From assembly GCA_040880405.1 (NCBI GenBank), contig JBBDIM010000193.1:1-63755 (forward strand): 63,755 nucleotides of DNA, given 5' to 3'. This stretch comes from JBBDIM01 sp040880405 (GTDB lineage Bacteria > Planctomycetota > Planctomycetia > Pirellulales > Pirellulaceae). Of this stretch, positions 8,710 through 17,887 are shown piece after piece (the first letter of the stretch is position 1; each line of letters begins with the position of its first letter). The notes under the pieces were generated by a model. That model saw only the letters and a program-made list of their open reading frames with translations. It was not told where the DNA came from and searched no databases. Both the position numbers and the translations under genes were made by a program.

Positions 8710-9840
8710 ATGACACTCAGCGACTGGCGAACCGCCTCGTTTCGGATTTTATTGGTCATGCTCTATTTCGCCCTGCCTCAAACCTTGGAGCGTCAATCGC
8801 ACTCGGTCGAACCGGGGGGCGATTCGGGGTACGCGCTGAGCGAGCAACGGCTCACTCACCCGCAAACCGGAGCCCAGGTCCAGGCGGCGGTCGATTCCAC
8901 CCCGATCTACGATGTCGAGGTAGAGCGCTACGTGACTCGGCTGGTCGGCGCGGAACTCCCGAAAGTGGAGCCGGTGGAGGAACCGGAATATGCGTCGATC
9001 TATGGAGAGGGGCCGACGTACGGGCCAGCCGAGCGATACCGGCTCGCGGTCATCGGCCAGTTGATTCGCCGTCAGATCGTGCTGGATTATCTACAATCCT
9101 CAGAGTTCGCCGCTACCGAGCAAGAGCTCGATCTGGCCGAGAGTCAGGCTCGGCAAGCGATGGAAGCACGGGGTGAGACGTTTGAGAACTTTCTAAAATC
9201 GGGCAAACTGGACCGAGAGATGTTCCGCCGTCGTCTCGCCTGGAATATCGCCTGGACCCGGTACGAGGAAAAATACCTGACCGAGGACAACCTGAAACGT
9301 TACTTCGAGCAGCATCGCATGAATTTCGACGGCACGACCCGCCGCGTATCTCAAATCCTGCTCGGCGACCCGAGCGACCCCAACCATGCCTGGGACGAAT
9401 CCTTCCACAAGGCGAGTAAGCTTCTACGCGGGCTGCAGCGTGGCAATCTCGATTTCGCCGAATCGGCCAAGCGGTACTCGGTCGCCGAATCGGCCGCGGA
9501 TGGGGGTGATCTCGGATGGCTGGAACGGTATGGCCAATTACCGGTCACGCTGCACGAGGCGGTGTTTACTGCACGGAAGGGAACCACGATCGGCCCGCTC
9601 CAAACCGAGTTCGGCGTCCATCTGTTGATGGTCGTCGACGAGCGCCCCGGCACCAAGCCATGGGAAGAAATTCGAGACGAAGTCCGACCCGCCGCGCGGC
9701 GGTTCTTGTTCAATCACACCGTGGATCGGCACATGCCCAGCGTCCGCGTCCGTTACGCGGATCAGTACTCGCACATGGAAGCGGACTACTTCGACCCGCA
9801 CCTGACCAGCGAACTGGAAATCTTCGGGTCGGACCTGTAG
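8710..9840 (+). CDS. Parvulin-type peptidyl-prolyl isomerase (PpiC/SurA-like)
   Basis: About 376 residues. A hydrophobic N-terminal segment (FRILLVMLYFALP) suggests export or membrane anchoring. A helical SurA-N-like region precedes a rotamase (PpiC) domain at about 215-325, recognisable from VSQILLG, FAESAKRYSVAESAADGGDLGW, and the late GVHLLMVVDERP strand. Start ATG 8710 is chosen because the earlier ATG at 8647 lies inside the preceding gene. The likely role is folding of exported proteins. Confidence 0.85.
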   Translation: MTLSDWRTASFRILLVMLYFALPQTLERQSHSVEPGGDSGYALSEQRLTHPQTGAQVQAAVDSTPIYDVEVERYVTRLVGAELPKVEPVEEPEYASIYGEGPTYGPAERYRLAVIGQLIRRQIVLDYLQSSEFAATEQELDLAESQARQAMEARGETFENFLKSGKLDREMFRRRLAWNIAWTRYEEKYLTEDNLKRYFEQHRMNFDGTTRRVSQILLGDPSDPNHAWDESFHKASKLLRGLQRGNLDFAESAKRYSVAESAADGGDLGWLERYGQLPVTLHEAVFTARKGTTIGPLQTEFGVHLLMVVDERPGTKPWEEIRDEVRPAARRFLFNHTVDRHMPSVRVRYADQYSHMEADYFDPHLTSELEIFGSDL

Positions 9841-9991
9841 CGGCATCTCGCACGTCACCGGGCAGCTCGCGCTGCTCCGCTATGATTGAGTTTGCAATTG
9901 AAAATTGCAAAATGGAAGCGGCAGGGCGCGAGCCCTCCGGTCTTGGGCGTGATATTCTCTCAATGGCAACGCCGCCCAATGGAACCCGAAC

Positions 9992-10073
9992 CGGCGTCCG
10001 GACTTCTCGAAGAAGAGAAGATCATCTCTCACTTCTTATGCCCACGTTTGAGGGCGTGGGCATGGCACCCAGC
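9992..10073 (+). repeat. Palindromic repeat, CATGCCCACG family, copy 1
   Basis: An 82-bp segment from CGGCGTCCGGACTTCTCG to CATGGCACCCAGC contains a short hairpin of the CATGCCCACG / CGTGGGCATG type. The same block recurs at 18082-18163, and its hairpin in inverse orientation at 17888-17921. It occupies the 9841-10338 gap together with the 74-bp repeat at 10125. A small palindrome (TTTGCAATT/AATTGCAAA) lies near 9892-9912; nothing else is recognised in the gap. Confidence 0.8.
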
Positions 10074-10124
10074 AACCGCCATCACCCTATTATTCGCAGG
10101 TGGTGAGAATCGGGCGTTTGGGAG

Positions 10125-10198
10125 GGGGATAAGTTCAATTACGGGGACCGCGGGCTAGGGTTCTTTTTCGCCGACTCTTTGTAATTGAACTCATCCCC
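10125..10198 (+). repeat. 74-bp palindromic repeat, GGGGATAAGTTCAATTAC family, copy 2
   Basis: Same orientation and length as the copy at 3319-3392, with the same ends and only a few central differences. It lies about 140 bp upstream of the sulfite-oxidase-like gene. Confidence 0.85.
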
Positions 10199-10338
10199 GT
10201 ACACGTGCGCTCTAGCAACGATGGCCCGCACGGCGGCGAACCGCTTGCCGCGCGGTTGTCTTTCGCCGGGCTTATTCCGATAATCGGAGGGAGGACACCC
10301 TCTGTTCTGTTTGGCCCAATTTGCCGGGATATGCCACC

Positions 10339-11004
10339 ATGTTTGAGAACGACCACGATCGCCTGAAATACCAATCAGGCCAACCCCCCACGGCTGACTC
10401 GGTGGCGGATGCCCCGGATGTTATTGTGAGCGCCGATACCTTGCGTGAGAATCGCATCCCGCCCGGGCAGACCCGGACCCGCAAGTGGCCGGTCCTGCAT
10501 GCTAGCACCGTACCTCAGGTAACCCGGGAAGATTGGCAACTCCGGGTGTTCGGGGAGGTCGAGCGGGAAGTGACCTTCAACTGGGAGCAATTTCAGGAAC
10601 TCCCCCGCGTGAAGGTATTTGCCGATTTTCACTGCGTGACGACCTGGTCTCGGCTGGGTAACCTGTGGGAAGGGGTTTCCACCCACGAGGTTCTCATCCG
10701 GGCCGGAATCCTACCGGAGGCCAAATTCGTGATCTGCCACGCCTACGACAATAGCTGGAGCACCAACCTGCCGCTCGATGAATTTCTATCCGGCGACGCC
10801 CTGTTGGCCGACACCCACGACGGCCTGCCGATCAACGCCGAACATGGCGGTCCGGTCCGAGGGATGGTCCCCAAACTGTACGCCTGGAAATCGGCGAAAT
10901 GGATCCGCGGTATCGAGCTTTCAGAAACCGACCGACCCGGCTACTGGGAACAAGGAGGCTACCACGACCTGGGCGACCCCTGGAAAGAACAACGGTTCCG
11001 GTAA
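10339..11004 (+). CDS. Sulfite-oxidase-like molybdopterin oxidoreductase
   Basis: About 221 residues of the oxidoreductase molybdopterin-binding (sulfite oxidase-like, YuiH-type) family. The segment FADFHCVTTWSRLGNLWEG carries the cysteine expected to ligate molybdenum, and HGGPVRGMVPKLYAWKSAKWI is the typical late motif. ATG 10339 (MFENDHDRLKYQ) is preferred to an upstream TTG. No signal peptide is seen, so it is probably cytoplasmic. Physiological substrate unknown. The stop is followed almost at once by the tandem repeat array. Confidence 0.88.
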   Translation: MFENDHDRLKYQSGQPPTADSVADAPDVIVSADTLRENRIPPGQTRTRKWPVLHASTVPQVTREDWQLRVFGEVEREVTFNWEQFQELPRVKVFADFHCVTTWSRLGNLWEGVSTHEVLIRAGILPEAKFVICHAYDNSWSTNLPLDEFLSGDALLADTHDGLPINAEHGGPVRGMVPKLYAWKSAKWIRGIELSETDRPGYWEQGGYHDLGDPWKEQRFR

Positions 11005-11011
11005 AGGTACG

Positions 11012-11745
11012 TACCCACGCTCGCGTCGAGCGCGTGGGGAAGTGCAAGTCTTCCCGTAGCCACGCTCGCGCAGAGCGTGGGAGCAGTGCGAGCACGGCCC
11101 GCACTGCTGGCCAACCGGGTAAGCAGTTCCCCCACGCTTTTGGAAGCGTGGCTACGACGCGCGTGTGAGCGTGGCTGCGACGACGCGAGAGCAAGTCTTC
11201 CCGTAGCCACGCTCGCGTAGAGCGTGGGAGATGTGCGAGTGCGGCCTGCCCCGCTGGCGAAACGGGTAGGCAGTTCGCCCACGCTTTTGGAAGCGGGGCT
11301 ACGACGCGTGTGTGAGCGTGGCTACGACGACGCGAGAGCGATTCTTCCCGTAGCCACGCTCGCGTAGAGCGTGGGAGAAGTGCGAGTGCGGCCTGCCCTG
11401 CTGGCAAAACGGGTAGGCAGTTCCCCCACGCTTTTGGAAGCGGGGCTACGACGCGCGTGTGAGCAAGTCTTCCCGTAGCCACGCTCGCGTAGAGCGTGGG
11501 GGAAGTGCGAGTGCGGTATGCCCTGCTGGCGAAACGGGTAGGCAGTTCGCCCACGCTTTTGGAAGCGTGGCTACAACGCGCGTGCAAGCGTGGCTGCGAC
11601 GACGCGAGAGCGAATCCTCCCGTAGCCACGCTCGCGTAGAGCGTGGGGGAAGTGCGAGTACGGCCTGCCCTGCTGGCGAAACGGGTAGGCAGTTCACCCA
11701 CGCTTTTGGAAGCGGGGCTACGACGCGCGTGTGAGCGGGGCTACT
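11012..11745. repeat. Tandem array of 147-bp units filling a convergent gap
   Basis: Five units start with (C)TTCCCGTAGCCACGCTC at 11050, 11197, 11344, 11469 and 11616, preceded by a partial unit from 11012. Spacing is 147, 147, 125, 147 bp; the short unit lacks a 22-bp block (GCGTGGCTACGACGACGCGAGA-like). Each unit has two hairpins: CCACGCTC/GAGCGTGG and CCACGCTT/AAGCGTGG. The array starts 7 bp after one stop codon and ends exactly at the stop of the convergent gene. Because 147 is a multiple of three, long open frames cross it, but these are repeat artefacts. A single hairpin copy lies at 53493-53523. Confidence 0.95.
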
Positions 11746-12180
11746 TCACTCCAAATCTCCCAGCCCCAACAGCTCCAACGTATTCGGGTCCGGCACGCCG
11801 CCGAAGTATTTTTCTAGAGCCGCGGTGAACAGTTCGTCGGTCGGAGCGGCCAGATGGAACAGGGTCAGGCTGGAGTGGAACTTTAGGTTATCCGGCGTGC
11901 CAAAGATTTCGTCGGCGGGGGTTTCTTGCTGGTTTAGGACCGCCTCAGTACAGGCCCTCAAACGCGGCCCAAGTTCCGGGTGACGGAGGTACTCCGAGGC
12001 CATCTCAACCGAAGAAAGAGCATACCGCCGGGCCATCTCACTTTTCCCCAGCCCAGCCAGTTGCGGGAAGATGAACCACATCCAATGGGTCCGCTTCCGC
12101 CCGGACGAAAGCTCACGCAGGGCCTGACTATGGGTATTGGCCTGGGCGGTGAGGAAGTGTTCGAAGGGATCGGCTGGCAT
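11746..12180 (-). CDS. DUF1810 family protein
   Basis: 144 residues of the DUF1810 (calpastatin-like fold) family, seen from GRKRTHWMWFIFPQLAGLG, RYAL, EIFGTPDNLKFHSSLTLF and FTAALEKYFGG. The family is widespread, small and cytoplasmic, without a settled biochemical function. Length is normal. The stop codon abuts the tandem repeat array. Confidence 0.9.
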   Translation of the reverse strand: MPADPFEHFLTAQANTHSQALRELSSGRKRTHWMWFIFPQLAGLGKSEMARRYALSSVEMASEYLRHPELGPRLRACTEAVLNQQETPADEIFGTPDNLKFHSSLTLFHLAAPTDELFTAALEKYFGGVPDPNTLELLGLGDLE

Positions 12181-12328
12181 CGCACGAACAGGGAGTTGGA
12201 GATGTTGGTTACTTGGGCCCCGCGAGACACATCAGCCTCGCCCACAATCTACTGGACATTCTACCCCGGATTGAGGATAACCCAAGCAACAAGTCGAATT
12301 TACTGACTGCTGGCAACGGGAAGTGATC

Positions 12329-13408
12329 ATGCCCACCCCTTACGAAACCCTCATCGAAGCCGCCACCCAGCTCGACGATTCCGACGCCGAAGTGGAAGAC
12401 CCGGAGCAGCTTACCGAGGCTGAACTGGCGGCGATTTTGGGGCCGAACTGGCCGGCCTTTGAACAGGCGAGGGCCTCGCTGCGGGACAAGCCGAGGGTTA
12501 CGATCCGGTATGAGGCTTCCTACTACGAGGATCGACGCAAAGACCTGCAACCCTGCCGGATCCTGGCACGATACCTCGGGTTCGCCTCGCTATTGGCCAA
12601 ACTGAGGGGCGACTTCGCCGAGGCGGCCCGGCTCGGGCTAGACAACTTGGAACTCGCCCACACCATGGGGAGCGCAGGGCTGATCGTCGATTACTTGGTC
12701 GGCGAAGCGTTTGCCGGGGTCGGAACGGATTCTCTGCGAAAAATCCGCAACCGCCTGGACGAGTCGACTCGCCGGATGGTAATCGACCGGGTGATTGCGT
12801 GGGAAGCGGAGCGCTGGCCCGCCGAGGAAATTATCGCGCATGACGCCCATTGGATGGAGATTTCCGGATACGTCGATCCGCCGGACGATTCCGACCACTC
12901 GGACTTCTGGGACGATGAGACGTTGAGTGAAGAGGATCGCGCGATGCTTCGGGATATCGACGATACGGTTAGTGAGCTGGCGAAACAGCCCTCGGAAGTT
13001 CTGAACCCGATGTACCTCCACGTCGAAACCCGCGCCTTGGCAATGCTACGAATGCTGGCAATCGACCTCGCCCTGCGGAGTTGCCGCGACGCGAATGGCG
13101 AATACCCGGAGCGGCTAACGGTGCTCGAAACCATCTTACCGGAGGGGCTTCCGCTCGATCCGTATACCGCCGTCCCGTTCATCTATCGCCGGGAGGCGGA
13201 TGCTTTCCAGCTTTATAGCCCCGGCCCCAGCGGCGTCGACCACGGCGGGACTTTTGGCTTCTGGCCAGCGATCGATTCCGGCCTCTCCGACTTTTGCCTG
13301 GACGCGAGGGATTACGCGGAGGTAGAGTTTTCGATGTGTGTGCCGACACCAAGACCGGGCTTCGTTGCCAGATCGGTTAAGACGATCCGCGGTTGGTGGA
13401 AGTCGTGA
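12329..13408 (+). CDS. Hypothetical planctomycete protein
   Basis: About 359 residues, starting MPTPYETLIEAATQL at ATG 12329 (a GTG two codons earlier is possible). No signal peptide or membrane segment. The N-terminal half is helical and acidic; the C-terminal segment (NGEYPERLTVL, LPLDPYTAVPFIYRREADAFQLYSPGPSGVDHGG) resembles a tail seen in many planctomycete proteins in which a sequence like the pseudopilin C-terminus closes a helical repeat region. I do not recognise a function. It is followed by about 180 bp without a gene, which holds a short CATGCC/GGCATG hairpin near 13527-13548. Confidence 0.75.
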   Translation: MPTPYETLIEAATQLDDSDAEVEDPEQLTEAELAAILGPNWPAFEQARASLRDKPRVTIRYEASYYEDRRKDLQPCRILARYLGFASLLAKLRGDFAEAARLGLDNLELAHTMGSAGLIVDYLVGEAFAGVGTDSLRKIRNRLDESTRRMVIDRVIAWEAERWPAEEIIAHDAHWMEISGYVDPPDDSDHSDFWDDETLSEEDRAMLRDIDDTVSELAKQPSEVLNPMYLHVETRALAMLRMLAIDLALRSCRDANGEYPERLTVLETILPEGLPLDPYTAVPFIYRREADAFQLYSPGPSGVDHGGTFGFWPAIDSGLSDFCLDARDYAEVEFSMCVPTPRPGFVARSVKTIRGWWKS

Positions 13409-13588
13409 ATGGATTCGTACGTTCAGTGAGAAGGAGAATCTCTTCCAGCGGCGTTGCTCCGCGACTGGTATGAAATCGGGCCGTTGGCCCTATAAATGCG
13501 GCCTTGCCGTAATGCAGCAAAGGCACCATGCCGTCTGTTTGGCATGGTACCTCGGCGATGGCACCTCGGTGGATTCCCCACGGCTACA

Positions 13589-15358
13589 TCAATCGACCGG
13601 ATTGGGTTGCGGTGTGATTGGTTCGCCCGAGGGTGATGGCGTCTCGGTTGGCGTCGACTCGGCCGCTTTCGCTGCCGCCTGATCTTCCAACTCTTTGATC
13701 CGGAGGGCCGCTTTGATCAATTGTTCTCGCACTTTGTCGAGCTCCTTTTTGCCGCGATCTTCCGCAAGTTTGGCCTGATGCCGGGCCTCTTCCGCCGCGG
13801 CACGGATTTTTACTTCCATGGCGTGGGTTTCTCGGAGATGTCTTTCCATCTGCTGGAAGTTCCGCTCGGAAAGTCGACGCTTCTCTTCCGCCGCTTTCAG
13901 GGCCATTTCCGATTCCATCCGCATCGCTTCCGCTTTTGCCTTGGCCTCGGCGGTTTCCTTCAGCCTGCTTTCCAGATCGGCCCGGTCGGACGTGGCTGGT
14001 GGAGCAAAGCTGGGTGTGAACGTCTCAACCATCCCCTCCACCGCCTCTGCCCAAGGATTTTCGTAGCCTGGGGCGTTCGAGACCGGAGGCTCAACCTGGC
14101 GTGCCGCACGTTCCGGGGCCTTCACCGTTTCCTTCTTCGGATCGGCCAAAATACCTTCCGGTGGCCTCCGAGAATATCGCTCGTCCGCCCCCGGTATGAG
14201 TGCGGGCTTGTCCTTCTTCTCTGGTTGGGAAGTGGATGGCACGACCTCGGGCGCTTGAAATGGGGTGAGTATTGGAGATTCGTAGAAGTCCTGTGCAGCA
14301 CTCGGGCCATTAAATGGCTGATTTGGACCCGGGACCCGCGTACCCCAGCTTCGATGGGCCGGCTCTTCTGCACGGTTACCCTCTTGGGGTTTGGAAGACC
14401 CAGGCAAAGTCCTTTGTGAACGCGGGGTATACACTTTGTCCTTCTTCTCTGGCTTGTCACCCTCTTCGGGCTTATCACGGGGTGGCATGATCTCGGGACG
14501 GGGTTGCGCATGGTAAGTAGTAGGCGGCGGCGTTCCGAACTGCGACCTCGACTGTGACTGCTGCGGGAAGGGCGATTGCATCGCACCGTAACCCCCTTGC
14601 TGCGCCCCTGGCGGTTGATACTGAGGTTGAGGACCACTCTCCGGTTGCCGCATCTGGCGGATCTCGTACCGCAGGGCCATCACCTCGTAACGCAGTTCGG
14701 TCATCATTTGCAGCATGGCCCGATCGCGGGGCGAAAGGTCGCTCGATTCGGGCTCCGCGGAATGCTGGCTTTGATTTGGACTGGGGCGAGGTGCTCGGAC
14801 TAGTTCGATTTGGCTGACCCGCATGGTTTGCATCGGATAGCCGTTGCCGCGATCATGGGTGACGACAATGCCGGGCGTCCCATCCGTTGCCGGAACCATT
14901 GACATCCTCCCCATGACCTCATCATCAATCGTGATCCCATTTTTCACACCCGCGTCAGAATTTACGCCCCTACCATGTTGCACCAGTGGCGGTTGCTGAG
15001 CAGGAACCGTTCCGACCATAAAGCCGCGAGCTAGCGGTTGGCCAGAGGGTTGCCGAGGCTGGCCCGCCGCCAACGGCACCGGCTCCGCCACCACCTCGGT
15101 CCGCTGACCCGGCAGCATCCCCAAGGAAAACGCCCACAGCAGCAGCGGCGTGGCTAAAATTGCCAGGCCCAGGGGCCTGGCTTTGCGGGCTTCGGCGGGG
15201 CTGTCCGTGCCCAGCACGCGACGGACTCGGTCGAGTAAATTCATCTTCCGTTCTCCGAGGAAAGGGGTAGCCAGAAGGTTCGACGCGTGGCCCAGTTGCC
15301 AGGTGGCGATCGCTTCCAGAGATTTCGCGTATTCCAGCGGCGAGCCGATCGCGGCCAC
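13589..15358 (-). CDS. C-terminal remnant of an M56/BlaR1-type membrane protein with coiled coil
   Basis: 589 residues from GTG 15358. The open frame extends back to an in-frame TAG at 15404-15406, and the added codons read LYCCDELAVAAIGSPLEYA. CCDELAV-like sequence is the late core of M56 (BlaR1-type) peptidase domains, and the following LLATPFLGERKMNLLDRVRRVLG matches their usual continuation. The HExxH site and N-terminal membrane helices that should precede it are missing, and only about 55 bp separate it from the next gene, so they were probably deleted. What remains: a transmembrane helix (about residues 45-65), a long Pro/Gln-rich linker, and a Lys/Glu-rich coiled coil (about 465-560). 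It may be a pseudogene or a re-used fragment. Confidence 0.75.
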   Translation of the reverse strand: MAAIGSPLEYAKSLEAIATWQLGHASNLLATPFLGERKMNLLDRVRRVLGTDSPAEARKARPLGLAILATPLLLWAFSLGMLPGQRTEVVAEPVPLAAGQPRQPSGQPLARGFMVGTVPAQQPPLVQHGRGVNSDAGVKNGITIDDEVMGRMSMVPATDGTPGIVVTHDRGNGYPMQTMRVSQIELVRAPRPSPNQSQHSAEPESSDLSPRDRAMLQMMTELRYEVMALRYEIRQMRQPESGPQPQYQPPGAQQGGYGAMQSPFPQQSQSRSQFGTPPPTTYHAQPRPEIMPPRDKPEEGDKPEKKDKVYTPRSQRTLPGSSKPQEGNRAEEPAHRSWGTRVPGPNQPFNGPSAAQDFYESPILTPFQAPEVVPSTSQPEKKDKPALIPGADERYSRRPPEGILADPKKETVKAPERAARQVEPPVSNAPGYENPWAEAVEGMVETFTPSFAPPATSDRADLESRLKETAEAKAKAEAMRMESEMALKAAEEKRRLSERNFQQMERHLRETHAMEVKIRAAAEEARHQAKLAEDRGKKELDKVREQLIKAALRIKELEDQAAAKAAESTPTETPSPSGEPITPQPNPVD

Positions 15359-15461
15359 CGCGAGTTCGTCGCAGCAGTATAACCCTCTGCCCGCATCTGG
15401 TAACTAGCAACTTAATAAGCGTCACGGTCGGTCTGGGGCTAAAAACCGGAAGCTCCGACAC

Positions 15462-16388
15462 TTATTTTAAGTCGTCGATCAACACCTCAATCTGCTCTGG
15501 CTGAAGCCTTACGGCGGTGGTGTTGAGCATTTCGCGGAAGTGGGCTTTTCCCTCGTCGCTGCTCGGGAAGCCGATGTTTTGGTCTCCTGCGCGGATGCTG
15601 GTGATGAGGGTTTCTCCCTCGGCGTTGAGGATGGCCCACCAGGGGATCGGGTAAGTTGCGTCGCCGCGGAGGTCTTGGACCACCTCTTCTGTATCGGGCC
15701 AGCGGTGGTCGAGTTTCACCCAGAGGTAATCGCGCTGCCAGAGGGCTCGGTGTTTTTCGAGAAACCGAGAGAGCAAAATGCAGGGGCCGCACCAGGTGGC
15801 GGTCTCTTGTACGATCACGCGGCGGCCGGATTGTTTGGCGTCGGCCAGGGCGTTGTCGAGTAGTTCACGAGACGATAAGGGTGGGGGCGCGTGTTTCTTG
15901 AGCGAAGCCAGCGTAGCGGGTCGGTTGAGAGCGCGGTTCTCTCCCTCACCCCGGTAAAAAGACTCAGGGGCCGCCTTGCCGAGTAGCTTGCCTTGCTCGT
16001 CGAGGAACAGCACCAAAAACTGGTCGGGGATGATGGCCGGCTGGACCTTGAGTTTTTGCAACAGCTTGCGGACCTCGTCCCGCTGAGGGTCGGCGGTGCT
16101 GATCGGCAAGATCCGATAATTTTGCATCGCGTGGGCCAGCGAGTCGTGCTCCTGATGCAGATCTTCATACAACCGCAAGACCGGCCCTCCCTCCAAGCTC
16201 CCCAGCAGCACGAACACGTGTTGGTACGTAAGCCGGGCATCACTCACCGCCGCAGCCAGTTGCTTCTCCAAAGATTGAAGGGCCTGTCCTGCCGCGGGCT
16301 GGGTCGGTTCTTGGGCGGTGGTTCCTGGAGGGGCCGAAGCGACGAGCAGCAAGAACGCAATAACCAAGGGGCAGGAAATCGACTGCAT
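15462..16388 (-). CDS. Secreted thioredoxin-like protein
   Basis: About 308 residues with a signal peptide (MQSISCPLVIAFLLLVASA) from ATG 16388; a longer start at 16463 would bury the signal. The thioredoxin-type redox centre TATWCGPC sits at about residues 196-203 in the second half, followed by LWVKLD and the cis-proline-like YPIPWWAILN. The N-terminal half is a thioredoxin-like segment without a CxxC. The likely role is periplasmic disulfide chemistry. A homologous planctomycete arrangement with cytochrome biogenesis is not visible here. Confidence 0.82.
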   Translation of the reverse strand: MQSISCPLVIAFLLLVASAPPGTTAQEPTQPAAGQALQSLEKQLAAAVSDARLTYQHVFVLLGSLEGGPVLRLYEDLHQEHDSLAHAMQNYRILPISTADPQRDEVRKLLQKLKVQPAIIPDQFLVLFLDEQGKLLGKAAPESFYRGEGENRALNRPATLASLKKHAPPPLSSRELLDNALADAKQSGRRVIVQETATWCGPCILLSRFLEKHRALWQRDYLWVKLDHRWPDTEEVVQDLRGDATYPIPWWAILNAEGETLITSIRAGDQNIGFPSSDEGKAHFREMLNTTAVRLQPEQIEVLIDDLK

Positions 16389-16566
16389 GGCGGCGGGGCT
16401 CCGCAAAGGGGTTGAGACCGGAATGCCTACTGCTATTATACCTCCGCACTTGATGACGGGCACCTCGACCGCAATTCACCAAAACATTGCGGGCGCCCGA
16501 CCCATCGTTTAAGCTGAATGGGATAGTTTACACCACCCCCATGCTCTCCCCTCTCAGGAACCTTCG

Positions 16567-17409
16567 ATGATTCGCACCCTTGGCTGGACCGCTTCGCTTG
16601 TTTTGATTGCTTTGGCCGCCACCTGGATGATGATGTCCGCCGGGCAGCGCGACGTGGTGGCGGAGGAGCCGGCCGCCAAAGAGGCTTCGGGTGAGGTTAA
16701 GCCGCTCCGGATTTTGCTGGCCACCGGGGGTGGATATCACGACTACAAGACCCAGTCGACGATCCTCAAAGAGGGCATGGAAAAGCGGCTCAACTGCGAG
16801 GTGACGGTGGTCATGTCGGGCGAGGTCAATCATCCGGCGTTTCCCGGACCTGGCTGGGCCAAGGATTACGACTTTGTGATCCACAACCTGTGCAACGCCG
16901 CCGATACCGACGACCAGACGCAAGTGAAGGTCATCACGGACGAGCACAAAGCGGGCACCCCGGCCGCGGTGATCCACTGCTCGATGCATTGTTACCGGCC
17001 AAGCTCGCCGCACGAGTACCAGAAGTTTTTGGGGGTCGTTTCGAAGGCCCATGAACGGCACCATCCGGTTGCGATCACCCGCAACGCCGAACAGGCGGAC
17101 CACCCGGTGATGGCCGGTTTCCCCGAGACCTGGAAGACCCCGCAGGGCGAACTGTACCGCATTTTGGAAGTGATGCCCAACGTGACGGAGTTGGCCAGCG
17201 GCGTCGCCTCAGAGGAAAAAGTCCACATGTGCTACTGGACCCACCAATACGGCGACGCGAAAGTTTTCGGCACCACCATCGGCCACCACAACGAAACGAT
17301 GGAGCACCCGGTTTATCTCGATACCCTGGCCCGGGGCATCCTGTGGGCGACTGACAAAATCGAGAAGGATGGCTCGCCGAAGGCGGGTTATGGTCGGGAG
17401 CTGAAGTAG
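16567..17409 (+). CDS. ThuA-like domain secreted protein
   Basis: 280 residues; signal-type N-terminus (MIRTLGWTASLVLIALAATW) then a ThuA-like class I glutamine amidotransferase-type fold (LRILLATGGGYHDY, DYDFVIHNLCNAADTDD, VIHCSMHCYR, the closing FGTTIGHHNETMEHP). Planctomycetes have many copies of this family, often beside oxidoreductases and sugar-acting enzymes; the reaction is not established. The next gene begins 49 bp later on the same strand. Confidence 0.87.
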   Translation: MIRTLGWTASLVLIALAATWMMMSAGQRDVVAEEPAAKEASGEVKPLRILLATGGGYHDYKTQSTILKEGMEKRLNCEVTVVMSGEVNHPAFPGPGWAKDYDFVIHNLCNAADTDDQTQVKVITDEHKAGTPAAVIHCSMHCYRPSSPHEYQKFLGVVSKAHERHHPVAITRNAEQADHPVMAGFPETWKTPQGELYRILEVMPNVTELASGVASEEKVHMCYWTHQYGDAKVFGTTIGHHNETMEHPVYLDTLARGILWATDKIEKDGSPKAGYGRELK

Positions 17410-17458
17410 CGAAGTTCGGGTAGATTTCAGGGGAAGGAATCGCCGAGAGGCGTGGGCT

Positions 17459-17881
17459 ATGGAACTCTTCTATCGGATTCTCGCCGATGTCGTGGTGGTC
17501 GTTCACTTCGCGTATGTGGCGTTTGTGATCTTTGGGCTCGTCTTGACGCTCGTGGGATGGCTCCTCCGCTGGAACTGGGTCCGGAATTTTTGGTTCCGCG
17601 CGATTCACCTGACGATGATCGGGATTGTGGTGTTCGAGGCGTGGATGGGAATTGTCTGTCCGCTGACCACCTGGGAGCACAACCTGCGGGCCTGGGCCGG
17701 GCAAACAAGCCACGACGGGGCCTTCATCGCGAACCTGCTGCACGACACGATGTTCTTCGAGGCGGATCCATGGGTGTTCACACTCGGCTACACACTGTTC
17801 GGCTTGCTGGTGCTGCTGACCATCTTGCTCATCCCGCCGCGGCTCCCCGCGTGGTGTCAGCGGAGCGTCCCGCCGGCCTAA
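17459..17881 (+). CDS. DUF2784 family integral membrane protein
   Basis: 140 residues with about four transmembrane segments: LADVVVVVHFAYVAFVIFGL, a second after the loop RWNWVRNFWFRAIH, a third in IGIVVFEAWMGIVCPLTTWE, and LGYTLFGLLVLLTILLI near the end. The segment CPLTTWEHNLR is the family signature. No function has been assigned to DUF2784. The start ATG overlaps no gene; the stop lies a few bases before a palindromic repeat. Confidence 0.88.
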   Translation: MELFYRILADVVVVVHFAYVAFVIFGLVLTLVGWLLRWNWVRNFWFRAIHLTMIGIVVFEAWMGIVCPLTTWEHNLRAWAGQTSHDGAFIANLLHDTMFFEADPWVFTLGYTLFGLLVLLTILLIPPRLPAWCQRSVPPA

Positions 17882-17887
17882 AAGGTC

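Noticed and set aside
11012..11745. Long open frames on both strands crossing the tandem array
   Set aside because: The 147-bp unit is a multiple of three, so any frame without a stop in one unit is open across all. The translations are repeats of each other, have no start or ribosome site that fits, and match no protein family.
11012..11745. CRISPR array
   Set aside because: Units are adjacent with no unique spacers, the unit is 147 bp, and no cas gene is nearby.
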